Source: Terfezia claveryi (lineage: Eukaryota; Ascomycota; Pezizomycetes; Pezizales; Pezizaceae). Taken from it: DNA of 16,756 nucleotides. The position numbers and the translations under genes were made by a program. The notes beneath the pieces were generated by a model, which saw nothing but the letters and a program-made list of their open reading frames with translations, was not told where the DNA came from and did no database searches. Shown piece after piece: positions 7,797 through 16,475 of the stretch; position 1 is the stretch's first letter, and every line of letters begins with the position of its first letter. The stretch covers positions 1-16,756 of the forward strand of contig WHUX01000624.1 of the NCBI GenBank assembly GCA_015179025.1, given 5' to 3'.

Positions 7797-8322
7797 TATT
7801 AAAGTGGATAGATTATAGTAACGGTACAGCGTAAAGGTAGCGTAGTGACCAGCGGAGAATTTACTGAGCAAGCTAGAGTCACAGGAGTGCGAGGACAATG
7901 TGGTTGAGGACGAGTGCAGTGGGAATTCAGTGTGCGTGATTGATTAAACTATCTAGAGAGCGAGTGGACAACGGTCTTAAGTACATGAATATGGAGAGGA
8001 AACGAACCATATGACAACCTAACTTGAAGAGGAATAAACGTAGAGAAATCCATAAGTAGAAAGGTTGTATGCATGTAATATTCAAATAAGACAGTGTGGG
8101 AAATAACGAGCATGGGTATATAAACATGTGAGTATAACCGTACAGTAACTATGCAGAGTAAGCTGCAGGTGAAACATGGTATAGTACTCGTAATAGAAAC
8201 TAGATAGATAATAATAGAAAGGATATCGTAATAGAGAAACATATAACGATATAAGTTAATATAGACCCTCAAAATAGGAAGTAATAACGACATAGGAAGG
8301 GCACAGAATGTATGCCGCAACA
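7797..8322 (-). repeat. 3' LTR of the copia element
   Basis: 526 bases, identical as read to 12703-13228 (constant offset 4906). On the minus strand it begins TGTTGCGGCATAC and ends CCACTTTAATA. The match stops exactly at both edges (T/C at 7796/12702 and C/A at 8323/13229), which fixes the ends. The tips are TG...TA rather than the usual TG...CA. Confidence 0.95.
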
Positions 8323-8335
8323 CTCTCTCTCATTC
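8323..8335 (-). promoter_or_regulatory. Polypurine tract of the copia element
   Basis: The minus strand reads GAATGAGAGAGAG immediately upstream of the 3' LTR. This is the position and composition of the RNase H-resistant primer for second-strand synthesis. The stop codon of pol (TGA, 8330-8332) lies inside it. Confidence 0.85.
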
Positions 8336-10024
8336 TGTAAGCCCGAGACTATTAGTATGATAGTGGTGGAGTACAGGAAGAAGACCTTTAGTCATAAGGT
8401 CAGCGTGGTTTTCATCGGTAGTAACATGACTGAGGGTAAATGTCTTGAGGATGAGTTGTTCTCTTGTGAAATGATATGCAACGTCGATGTGCTTCGTTCG
8501 AGGATTGTTGATGAGGGTTTCTGCAACGTTGATGGAGGTAGTGCTATCTGCGTGAAGATGGACAGGTATAGAGTGTCCAAGTTGAGAGAAGGCATGTATA
8601 TACCAGAGTGCCTGACGAGCAGTTGTTGAGAGTGCCATATACTCGGATTCAGTGGTGGAGGCAGAAACAGAGTTCTGCTTCTTTGATAACCAAGATATAG
8701 CACAACCGTTTAGTAGAAAGACATAACCAGTAACAGACCGACGGGTATCGCGACAAGCAGCATAATCAGCATCAGAATAACCAACAAGTGACAAAGAAGA
8801 CGAAGAAGGAGAACGTTTATAAGTAAGAGAAAGATTATGAGATCCAACAAGATAACGGAAAACCCTTTTAACAGCTGTATGATGAACCTTTAGAGGATGA
8901 GAAGAAAAGCGTGAAAGAAAGGAAACAGAAAAGGCAAGATCAGGACGAGTACAAGTAACAAGATACATAAGTGAACCAATCATCTGTTGGTATAAGGTAC
9001 GTTCATGAGGAGGTTCTGAACCGTCAGCCTTAACCAGTTGTACTTTGGGGTCGATGGGAGTGAGAACTGATCGACAGTTGTTAAGTCCAAAGCGTTCAAG
9101 GATATTGGTGATGTATTGTCGTTGGGAGAGTTGAAGTCCTTTGTCTGTAGGGATAATTTCGATGCCGAGGATATATTTGAGACCACCTTTGATGGTAACA
9201 GTAAAGTAGGACTTAAGATGATCAATAACAATCTTAATCTGAGGAGATTTGCCTACTGCGGTAATGTCATCAACATAAACAACAAGTATTACCTTGAGTT
9301 CCATGTTAATAAATACACAGGGGTCGAAGGGGAGAGAGATGAAGCCGAGTTCAGCAAGTGCAGAGGAGAGACGTTCAAACCACTGTAGAGGTGCTTGCTT
9401 TAATCCGTACAAGGCTTTGTGAAGTCGAAGAATCTTGCCATCTAGACCAATACCAGGAGGAGGTAACATCCAGATTTCTTCGATTAGATCACCATTCAGG
9501 AAAGCTGACTTGATATCAAGTTGATCCATGTCCAAAGAGAAGTGAATTGCGAGGGCAATGATGAGTCGTAAGGAGTCGTACCGTGTCACTGGTGCGAATG
9601 TTTCATCATAATTAAGGCCTTCTTGTTGAGAATAGCCCTTTGCAACAATTCTTGCTTTGTAACGTTCAACAGATCCATCTGCATTGTGCTTTACCTTAAA
9701 TACCCACCTAGAACCAACAGGTTGTCGACCTGAGGGTAACTCTGACATATCATGGACCGTCCATGTCTGAGCATCAATTATTGACTGGTGTTCCTCAAGC
9801 ATAGCTCGTTGCCATGCATCAGCATCAAGGGAGGCCATAGCTTCTTTATAGCTATTAGGTTCTGCCACAAGTCTAGCCCAGCCAGAGTCAGTATAACGAT
9901 CGGGTTGTTTCCGAGTTCGTTGAGGGTATAACTTGTAGTCCAGCTTAGGAGTTTCTGGAGGTTCGGCAAACTCTTTTGAGCGACTTGACTTAGGTGCAGC
10001 AGGTGTAGAGGCTCTTGTGCGTCG
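8330..10024 (-). pseudogene. Copia reverse transcriptase and RNase H segment of pol
   Basis: This segment is in a different frame from the integrase piece and has no ATG start; it would be made only as part of a Gag-Pol polyprotein. After a basic Pro/Ser linker it shows the copia reverse transcriptase. WVFKVKHNADGSVERYKARIV is followed by LDIKSAFLNGD (motif A Asp), LHKALYGLKQAPLQWF, and the catalytic YVDD at 9266-9277. RNase H follows, with GYSDADYAACRDTRRSVTGY, a TTESEYMALS block and the LMTKGL end motif. All expected catalytic residues are present and the 560-codon stretch has no stop, so this domain itself looks intact. The final TGA overlaps the polypurine tract. Confidence 0.9.
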
Positions 10025-10025
10025 A

Positions 10026-10776
10026 GGGGAGTTGAGGGACCAGCAATAGGAGGATCGATAGCTCTCTCTGACTCAAAATCCTCATCAGAGTGCTGTTCGT
10101 ACTCTTGTAGATTTGATGGAGGAGGAGGGAGAGGTATAGACGGAGTTGTAGTGGTGTCAGGAGTGGTAGTGGTAGGTGTTGGAGTAGAAGGTCTGAGCGG
10201 TACAGGTGGTGTTGATGGAGTTTCAGCTGTAATCGGAGGTAGAGGAGGAAAGTGTACATCGACAGAGGTATAAGATGATGACGGTTCAAACTTAACTTGA
10301 CGATAGGTATCTACCTTTCGTTGAGATGGGATATAGATACGAAACATATGACCTGATTCCGTATAACCAACAAGATGTCCTTCAAGTGCTCTGGCTTCAA
10401 GTTTTGAGCCAGCAGGTCGTTTTTCTTCAGGAATGTGAACATAGCACTTGGAGTAGAAAGGACGAAGGTGTGAGAGAGTTAGTTTGATGTTGAAGAGTGC
10501 TTCAAATGAGGTTTTTCCATTTAGTGCAGAGTGAGGCAGTCTGTTTTTGATATAGGCAGCCCAATTAAAGGCTTCAGCCCAGAGGTAAGGGGGTGCATCG
10601 TCGAGAGAAGGTCGAACCATACTAGTTAAAGTTTGGTTATAGCGTTCTGCAACGCCATTAGATTGATGGGAATAGGCGGCGGTAGTCTGGTGCTTTATTC
10701 CTCGTTCTTCGAAAAAAGCTTCCAATTCCTTGTTGACATACTCACCTCCTTGGTCAGTTCTGAATGAGCGAGGATA
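10026..10776 (-). pseudogene. Copia integrase, catalytic core second half and C-terminal region
   Basis: It continues the frame of the protease-integrase piece after the TGA at 10777-10779. It carries the second catalytic Asp in FRTDQGGEYVNKELE and the catalytic Glu in HQSNGVAERYNQTL. It also has the C-terminal GKTSFEALFN and LRPFYSKCYVHIP motifs seen in copia integrases. It ends in a Pro/Thr/Ser-rich linker and an acidic stretch. The frame keeps open to 9778, but from about 10029 the meaningful sequence moves to another frame. A run of four G on the plus strand (10026-10029) is the likeliest place for a one-base loss. Confidence 0.85.
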
Positions 10777-11853
10777 TCATTCAGTTGTTGTGTTAACCTT
10801 TTCACAATACGCTTTGATAAAGCGAGCAGCATCACTCTTTTTATAGAGGAAGTTCACTTCAGAGTAGCGAGTTGTATCTTCAATAAAGGTTAGTAGATAC
10901 TTGCGTTTCCCAAGAGATTCAACCTTGAAGGGACCCATGAGATCAGAATGGACGAGATCAAAGGGTTTTGTTCCTTTTGGTTTGTCGACGGATGTAGGCA
11001 CTGACTGCTTGGAGTTGTATTTGGCACATGTATCACAGAAGTGGGAGGTTGGACGTTTGGGAAGGAGGTTGCCATCTTCGTAGATTTCACTGGCGTTTGA
11101 CCAGAACCGTGTTGAAGAGTGACCAAGGGCACGATGCCAATAGTCTGTGGCAGCCATGTAAATCTTTCCATGACGAACAATAGGATATACTTGGTAGGAT
11201 CCGTGATCAAGTGAAGCAGAAATAACAACCGAATCATCAATTTTCCTCTGTATCTGTAAAATACCATCTTCACCCAATAAACGAAAACGTCCCAGCTCAT
11301 CGATTTTCCTCCAAGAAATTAAACAGACCTCATTCCAATCCGGCACATACAAAACATCAGAGAGGCTAACATGAATCACACTTCCAGCAACTTCGATATC
11401 CAAAGAAACATTCCCTTGATGTGTGGCCCACATCACTCTTCCACCACCAACCGTGAGGCCTACATGGCAACGGACTGGATCGAGAAGATGAGAGAAGTCA
11501 GCAGTGATATGGTATGAAGCACCTGTGTCAAGAATCCATACCTCATATGTAGTGTAGTTAGCGGATACACCAGAATGGGAGGAAGAGGGAGAGTTTTGGA
11601 GAGCGGAGGAGGTGGCTTTGACAACCATGGCTACACCATTGTCATCATCGAAGAGTTGTTGAGCAGTAGCTGCTCGGTGTAGGACAATCTCCTTTCCAGA
11701 AGGAGAAGGGTTTTGGGCATTCGAACGATTGGTATTGTGCTTCTTGAGTTCTTGACAGGTCTTGAACGTATGACCTTGGAAAGGCTTGCCTTTGGACTTG
11801 CACCAACTGCAATTGTTTCCCGAGACTGGAGCCGTTTTGCCTTGACGTGAGGA
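10777..11853 (-). pseudogene. Copia zinc knuckle, protease and integrase N-terminal part
   Basis: The frame opens after a TAA at 11854-11856. It first encodes a nucleocapsid knuckle, NCSWCKSKGKPFQGHTFKTC (about 11813-11755), of form CX2CX9HX4C, then an acidic linker. The aspartic protease follows with WILDTGASYHIT (DTG at 11521-11529). The integrase zinc-binding region has WHRALGH and CDTC, and the core starts at VHSDLMGPF with the first catalytic Asp. A TGA at 10777-10779 follows VNTTTE and would cut the protein within the catalytic core. A CGA-to-TGA change is the simplest explanation. The ATG at 11628 lies after the knuckle and is not taken as a start. Confidence 0.85.
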
Positions 11854-12599
11854 TTAGGCTTTTTGTTCGGCTTGTTGGAGGTATTGTTGTTCTCTCTTTT
11901 ATTGAAGAGAGCTTTGTTCTTGGAGACAATTTCGAGGGAGGAGGAGGAGAGTTCCAGAAGACGAGTTCGAACATCGAGGTATGTTAGTCCTGTCTTTGAT
12001 TGGAGATTGTCAACAATATTCTCGTAAGTGTCAGGGAGTGTCATCAGGAGGTGGTGAGCCTTGATATTGTCATTCTCAAGATAGCGTGCTAGATGCTGGT
12101 AAGGGGAGGTAGCTTCGGTCTCTTTGAGCCTGTCAATGAGCCGGCGAATTTGAGTATCATAGCTGTTGACATGTGTTGTCATAGATTCCCCTGGAGGCAT
12201 AGAGATAGCGAATGTTTTGGATATAGCATCCCAGAGAGTAGTATCGTTTCGTCGATCGAATCGTTCCTGTAAGCGTACCCAAGCTTGTCGTGCTGTAGTT
12301 TGTTCGGCAATAAGTCCTGTGAGTGAGATATCAACAACAGACATGAGAAGAATTTTTGCTCTGGCATTTCTCTTGTTCCACAACTTAAGCAGTGCGGCAT
12401 CAGTGGGGACAGTAGTGGATTCGTCAAATAGATCTTCATAGTCATAAGAATCAATGATTAATTCAACTTGTTTAGACCAGGCATGATATCCGGAACCATC
12501 ATCTGATAACCGCTTGATATTATCAAGCTTGAAGGAGAAGGGAGAGAGGGAAGAGGCAGCACCGGAGGAGGAGCCGCTTGCACCAGCAGTGTCAGACAT
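11631..12599 (-). pseudogene. Copia Gag capsid
   Basis: Start at the ATG at 12599 (MSDTAGASGSS). The frame is open a little further upstream, but only with GTG at 12632. A Ser/Ala-rich head is followed by the copia-type Gag domain: GSGYHAWSKQVELIIDSYDY, then ARQAWVRLQERFDRRNDTTLW, IRRLIDRLKETE, and LMTLPDTYENIVDNL. This domain (UBN2/retrotran_gag type) builds the particle. The basic Asn/Lys-rich tail near 11900-11850 should lead to the zinc knuckle, but that knuckle lies in the -1 frame. The sequence of this frame from about 11850 to 11631 is therefore read out of register. The lesion lies between 11853 and about 11815. Confidence 0.85.
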
Positions 12600-12678
12600 G
12601 TTGTAGGATGATTGCGCGAGATGGAAATCCACAATATATAAAGGAGTAGAGGTATAGACTCGATTATGGTAATAGAGA

Positions 12679-12702
12679 GGTTAGAGCTCCGGGCTCATAA
12701 CC
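12679..12702 (-). promoter_or_regulatory. Primer-binding site for a tRNA-Met anticodon half
   Basis: Directly next to the 5' LTR the minus strand begins GGTTATGAGCCCGG, like the site of Drosophila copia. The plus strand of this segment has the layout of the middle of a tRNA. GGTTAGAGC fits the 3' side of the D arm, one T fits position 26, CCGGG fits the 27-31 stem, and CTCATAA is an anticodon loop with CAT at 34-36. CC fits positions 39-40. There is no complement to a tRNA CCA end. In copia the primer is a tRNA-Met 5' half cut after the anticodon loop. The GGTTAGAGC D arm resembles elongator more than initiator tRNA-Met. Confidence 0.85.
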
Positions 12703-13228
12703 TATTAAAGTGGATAGATTATAGTAACGGTACAGCGTAAAGGTAGCGTAGTGACCAGCGGAGAATTTACTGAGCAAGCTAGAGTCACAGGAGTGCGAGG
12801 ACAATGTGGTTGAGGACGAGTGCAGTGGGAATTCAGTGTGCGTGATTGATTAAACTATCTAGAGAGCGAGTGGACAACGGTCTTAAGTACATGAATATGG
12901 AGAGGAAACGAACCATATGACAACCTAACTTGAAGAGGAATAAACGTAGAGAAATCCATAAGTAGAAAGGTTGTATGCATGTAATATTCAAATAAGACAG
13001 TGTGGGAAATAACGAGCATGGGTATATAAACATGTGAGTATAACCGTACAGTAACTATGCAGAGTAAGCTGCAGGTGAAACATGGTATAGTACTCGTAAT
13101 AGAAACTAGATAGATAATAATAGAAAGGATATCGTAATAGAGAAACATATAACGATATAAGTTAATATAGACCCTCAAAATAGGAAGTAATAACGACATA
13201 GGAAGGGCACAGAATGTATGCCGCAACA
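12703..13228 (-). repeat. 5' LTR of the copia element
   Basis: Identical as read to the 3' LTR at 7797-8322 over all 526 bases. It carries the promoter. A TATA-like run (TTTATATA on the minus strand) lies at 13023-13030, about 200 bases into the LTR, and its copy in the 3' LTR is at 8117-8124. Confidence 0.95.
13023..13030 (-). promoter_or_regulatory. TATA-like box in the copia 5' LTR
   Basis: The minus strand reads GTTTATATACCC, suitably placed for a U3 promoter. No transcription start can be seen directly. Confidence 0.35.
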
Positions 13229-13233
13229 ATTAT
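13229..13233. repeat. Target site duplication, right copy (ATTAT)
   Basis: Exact match of 7792-7796 immediately after the 5' LTR end. Confidence 0.9.
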
Positions 13234-13453
13234 TAGCAAATACAATGACATTTCCGCTGCATGCATATTTAATAGCTGCAATAGTGGCTACGTAGCTGGC
13301 TGGTGTTAGAGTATCGTAGATGCAAGCTGTGAGCGGGTGTGCATTGTAGAAGAGAGCGATTTGGGGCCCTGGTTCAGCAATGCCAGACATGGAACCTATA
13401 GCATTAACAACCTCAATTGAGTTGTTAATGCGATGGGAATGAACTCTAATACA
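13234..13453 (-). other. Open frame of unknown nature cut by the copia insertion
   Basis: On the minus strand a frame runs from after a TGA near 13453 through an ATG at 13390 to the copia insertion point. It encodes residues such as MSGIAEPGPQIALFYNAHPL and ATIAAIKYACSGNVIVFAN. The composition is more protein-like than other short frames nearby, with an even mix and a hydrophobic C-end. I do not recognise a family, and 70 or so codons can be open by chance. Across the pre-insertion site the frame would go on for roughly 20 more codons into the palindrome cluster before a stop. Most likely a relic or chance frame. Confidence 0.2.
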
Positions 13454-14060
13454 TCAGAAACAATTGCAGTTTGCCTTTGTGGCCCCCGATGCCAGCGATG
13501 TTCTAAAGACAAACTGACAGTTAATGGCGCAGCACGGAAGACAGTTGTCGCCCGGGCGCCACTCTCTCGCAGCGCCCGCCCGCAAAGCCCTAGGGTTCAG
13601 CGTTGTCGAACAGCGCCCTGGCGCCCTATCTTGTGCATCCCCGCCCTCAAGCCATATACTGTTTCTGCCCCCAGGCGCCAATCCATGGTCATGCAACGTC
13701 TAGGTACTACAAGAGCACAGTATTCCTCGGTAACGTAGGTGTGCACTCTGGTACAACTACCTGACAGACAATATTTCCACTCTACTTAGCGCACGTGGAG
13801 AATAACGGTAATAGCAGCCAGACAAACGCAGCCAGGCAGAGAGGGGCAGTCAGGCAAAGGCAGCCAGGTATAAGCAATACATTGCATGCACTAGGTGAAC
13901 TTAAGCTTCTATATACACTGATGAGCCATATTTGTATTTCCACCGAACCATTCTATCATAGATCCCACTAGGACTCTGTCCTGCGCATATGCCACCCACA
14001 ATCCAGCCGTTCCTAGACTTCAGCAGTCACCAAAGTAGTAACCGCCCTCGCTGATGTAAG
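13454..14060. other. Non-coding stretch with a GC-rich part and short CAGCCAGG repeats
   Basis: The part at about 13540-13690 is unusually rich in GCGCC/GCCC compared with the AT-rich surroundings and has overlapping frames on both strands without motifs. At 13814-13868 four copies of GCAGYCAGRYA occur with 14-18-base spacing. No gene is supported. Confidence 0.4.
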
Positions 14061-14800
14061 CATATCTCGGGAGTGCACTTGCGGAATCCTAAGAGCAATT
14101 AGCAATGCCTCTACATAGAGTCCGCTGGTTATCTGGCGAGTTCACATACCTAGCTATGTCTGTGCATATTGATAAGGGATATCTCGGGTGTGCACTTGCG
14201 GTGTCCTAAGAGTAATTAGCAATGCCTCCACATTGAGTCCGTTGGTTTTCTAGCAAGTTCACATACCAAGCTATGTCTGTGAATATTGATAGGGGATATC
14301 TCAGCGCAGTTCTAAGAGAAATTAGCAATGCCCTCACATGGAGTCCGTTGGTTTTCTGGTGAGTTCACATACCTGGCTATGCCTGTGTCGGCATATATAG
14401 CTGGGAGATATCTTGCAACTGCACTTGGAGGGTCCTAAGAGCAATTAGCCAGGCCTTCACATAGGGTCCGCTGGTTTTCTGGCGAGTTCACGTACCTAGC
14501 TATGCCTGTGTCTGCGCACATAGATTGGGGATATCTCGCAACTGTACTTTGGGCGTCCTGAGAGCAATTAGCAATGCCTTCACACAGAGTCCGCTGGTTT
14601 CTGGCGAGTTCACATACCTAGCTATACCTGTGTCTGCGCACATAGATTGGGGATATCTCGCAACTACACTTTGGGCGTCCTAAGAGCAATTAGCTAAGCC
14701 TTCACATAGAGTCCGCGGGTTGTCTGGCGAGTTCACGCACCTGGCTATGTCTGCGCATATAGATGGGGGATATCTCGAGAGTGTACAGAGGGAGTCCTAA
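14061..14800. repeat. Tandem array of about 117-123-bp units, six copies plus a partial
   Basis: Units start at 14061, 14178, 14295, 14407, 14530, 14652 and 14769, marked by GATATCTC (CATATCTC in the first). Unit lengths are 117, 117, 112, 123, 122 and 117 bases. Shared blocks are CCTAAGAGCAATTAGC, AGTCCGCTGGTT, CTGGCGAGTTCAC and ATACCTAGCTATG. The 14295 unit lacks several bases after GATATCTC. Copies differ by scattered substitutions, so the array is not brand new. No open frame runs through it and unit lengths are not kept in multiples of three, which argues against coding. A satellite or an LTR-internal repeat fits. Confidence 0.9.
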
Positions 14801-14992
14801 CCTCAGCGCTGGCTGCTTGACCTTTCGCTGACTACTGGCTGGCTGCGTCATGTGTCATACCTGTGAAAAGAGGGAGTGCACGTGCTCTCGTGTTCTGTTG
14901 GTTCGCGCAGCCCTGGAAATATGTGTTGGTTGACGCGGCTGGGAAATATGTGTTGATTGGTCGTAAGGCAGATTTGCACACACTGGTATGAC
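14801..14992. other. Spacer with a short two-copy repeat
   Basis: GGAAATATGTGTTGGTTG at 14915 recurs with one change at 14942 (27-base period). Nothing else is recognised between the array and the presumed LTR. Confidence 0.5.
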
Positions 14993-15984
14993 TGTCACGG
15001 GGGCCCTATTAACTGATAGCGCTCTTGCAACTATTAGGACGGCCGTAATTTCCTGCTGCAACAATATCTATTTCGCAATACAGAATATCAATCCTATAGC
15101 AGTAAAGTTTAGTCCAACAGTAGTTCCTCACGACGGATCTTATTTCGCAACACAAAATAAATCCTATGTCGCTTAAACGTAAAGTTAACTCAAGACTTAG
15201 AACTTTGTAGGCTTCGTGTACTCAAGGTGCTCTTTGATTGCGAATACTCGCTGGTGGTTGAATAAATTCAACTGGAACTACTTGCACTATTTATATCCGG
15301 CGGTATTTGTAGATATTCTTATGATAAAAATATTTTATAAAACGCGGGCCTACCTGTCACCTCGAAATTTCTTCCTAAGTGTTATGCCATCCACACCTTT
15401 GTTAATGCAGTTGCTATCTGCACTCGTTGTCACAGGTTGCTAACCTAAACATAGAGTTTATTTCCATATCTGCATGTTATATGTACTTCATTTATAGCTC
15501 ACTTATCCCATTAAAGAATACTTAGCCGAGACAACTAAATTCAATCTCAGATATGTTACCAATCCCCGATACTATCGAATTTCCATCCGACAATATCCGA
15601 AGTTATCTATTTGTGTTTCTGGCAATATTCACTTAATAGTGTCTAGTGTCCATTGAAAATAATTTTCAACTACACATAACTCTATGAATAGAGAACCGTG
15701 GGTCACAAGTAGATTACCATTGGTAAGGTATCAACGCATAGAATATTATAGAATCTTAGTTCATCTCGATACCCAAATTATTCATGGAGCTATTACAAAT
15801 AATAGGTAAACCTCCTCGTAGACTTATTTGACCATGTTAAAAGTCTTATATCTATACGAGTTTTACTCCGATCATAAAAGGGATTGCAGAAATGGAATCA
15901 GAACGAAGAGTAAGCCTAGATAGAACCTTGAAACATTAAATTCGGAGAACTTTATGTTTTGGCCCTACTTTTGGCCTCTGTCCT

Positions 15985-16036
15985 GGGCGCACTCCCTTAT
16001 AGTATCACCGGACGCACTTTGGTCTAAAGTGCGCCC
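15985..16036. repeat. Inverted AGTGCGYCC motif cluster
   Basis: GGGCGCACT (15985-15993) and GGACGCACTTT (16010-16020) are two minus-strand copies of AGTGCGYCC. AAAGTGCGCCC (16026-16036) is a plus-strand copy. The last two form an 8-bp perfect stem with a 5-base loop. The layout resembles a transposon end or a protein-binding cluster, but no element is identified. Confidence 0.6.
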
Positions 16037-16084
16037 TCATGGCTTCATTTTTTTATTTATTTTTACAGAATTATTTTCCTGCAG

Positions 16085-16133
16085 TTCAGGGTAATAATTC
16101 CATATTCAGGGTAACGCCAAGACTTCAGGGTAA
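16085..16133. repeat. Three TTCAGGGTAA motifs
   Basis: TTCAGGGTAA occurs at 16085, 16105 and 16124, spaced 20 and 19 bases apart. This is about two helical turns, so the copies face the same side of the DNA. It lies next to TA-rich runs (16138-16180). Function unknown. Confidence 0.7.
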
Positions 16134-16461
16134 TAGCTTATATATAGCTAGCATATATATATATGCATATAGTCAGCATATTAATCCGAGTATAACTATT
16201 GAACCATTAATCGGATACTTATGAAACTTGAACCGTAGCTCCCTCAAGGGTCTATGGACGTTCTATAAGGGTCTTAACCATCCAGGATAATTATAAACCA
16301 ATCCGAGATTCATACCCGTTTCATATACTTAACTCTTATAGATAAGTATTAGAAACGTTTGCACCACACTACTAAGAGTGTACCTAGAGCTCATATGGGT
16401 TCTAGGGTCGTTCCATAAGGGCCCAAGTACCTTTGGTAGAGCTGGATGTCACCCCGTGACA

Positions 16462-16475
16462 GTGCCTCCCCCCTT
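16462..16475 (-). promoter_or_regulatory. Polypurine tract of the right-hand element
   Basis: The minus strand reads AAGGGGGGAGGCAC directly before the TGTCACGGGG start of the presumed LTR, the usual place of the plus-strand primer. In many gypsy elements a similar G-rich tract precedes a TGTCAC LTR start. Confidence 0.55.

Larger units (their letters stand above)
7797..13228 (-). mobile_element. Complete Ty1/copia LTR retrotransposon, very recent but coding-damaged
   Basis: The 5432-bp element has two 526-bp LTRs that I read as identical and a perfect ATTAT target duplication on both sides. It also has a primer-binding site next to the 5' LTR and a purine tract next to the 3' LTR. On the minus strand the order is gag (capsid, zinc knuckle), protease, integrase, reverse transcriptase, RNase H. 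Integrase before reverse transcriptase is the copia hallmark. The coding region is broken by a frame change between capsid and zinc knuckle (about 11850-11820), a TGA in integrase (10777-10779) and a frame change in the linker before reverse transcriptase (about 10029-10024). Identical LTRs indicate very recent insertion. Confidence 0.95.
14993..16461 (-). repeat. Possible long 3' LTR of the right-hand element
   Basis: Next to a purine tract, the minus strand at 16461 begins TGTCACGGGGTGACAT. An exact inverted copy of its first ten bases, TGTCACGGGG, starts on the plus strand at 14993, so the segment would begin with TG and end with CA and be 1469 bases long. It is AT-rich and non-coding. It contains internal repeats: a diverged 151-base direct repeat (around 16246 and 16397), three TTCAGGGTAA motifs and TA runs. 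The second LTR is off the window. The left boundary rests only on the 10-base inverted match and may be wrong; the right boundary is better supported. Confidence 0.4.

Noticed and set aside
7949..8322. 124-residue open frame in the copia LTR, repeated exactly at 12855-13228
   Set aside because: The two copies are identical only because the LTRs are identical. The frame begins at a GTG at the LTR tip and has no recognised motif.
8312..8629. Plus-strand open frames opposite copia and gypsy pol
   Set aside because: They are antisense shadows of well-supported minus-strand reverse transcriptase, protease and Gag sequences.
11857..11864. AAAAAG run as a -1 slippery site
   Set aside because: A shift there would meet the TAA at 11854-11856 at once, so it cannot connect capsid to the zinc knuckle.
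13433..13738. GC-rich 101-residue open frame on the plus strand
   Set aside because: It overlaps an open frame on the other strand, is Arg/Pro/Ala-rich because of base composition, and has no motif.
13919..13950. CTGATGAG followed by CGAA, recalling a hammerhead ribozyme core
   Set aside because: The second conserved block is GAAC rather than GAAA, the bases between do not form stem II, and no matching stems I and III were seen.
14061..14800. CRISPR-like array
   Set aside because: The whole unit of about 117 bases is repeated. There are no short identical repeats with unique spacers, and the context is eukaryotic.
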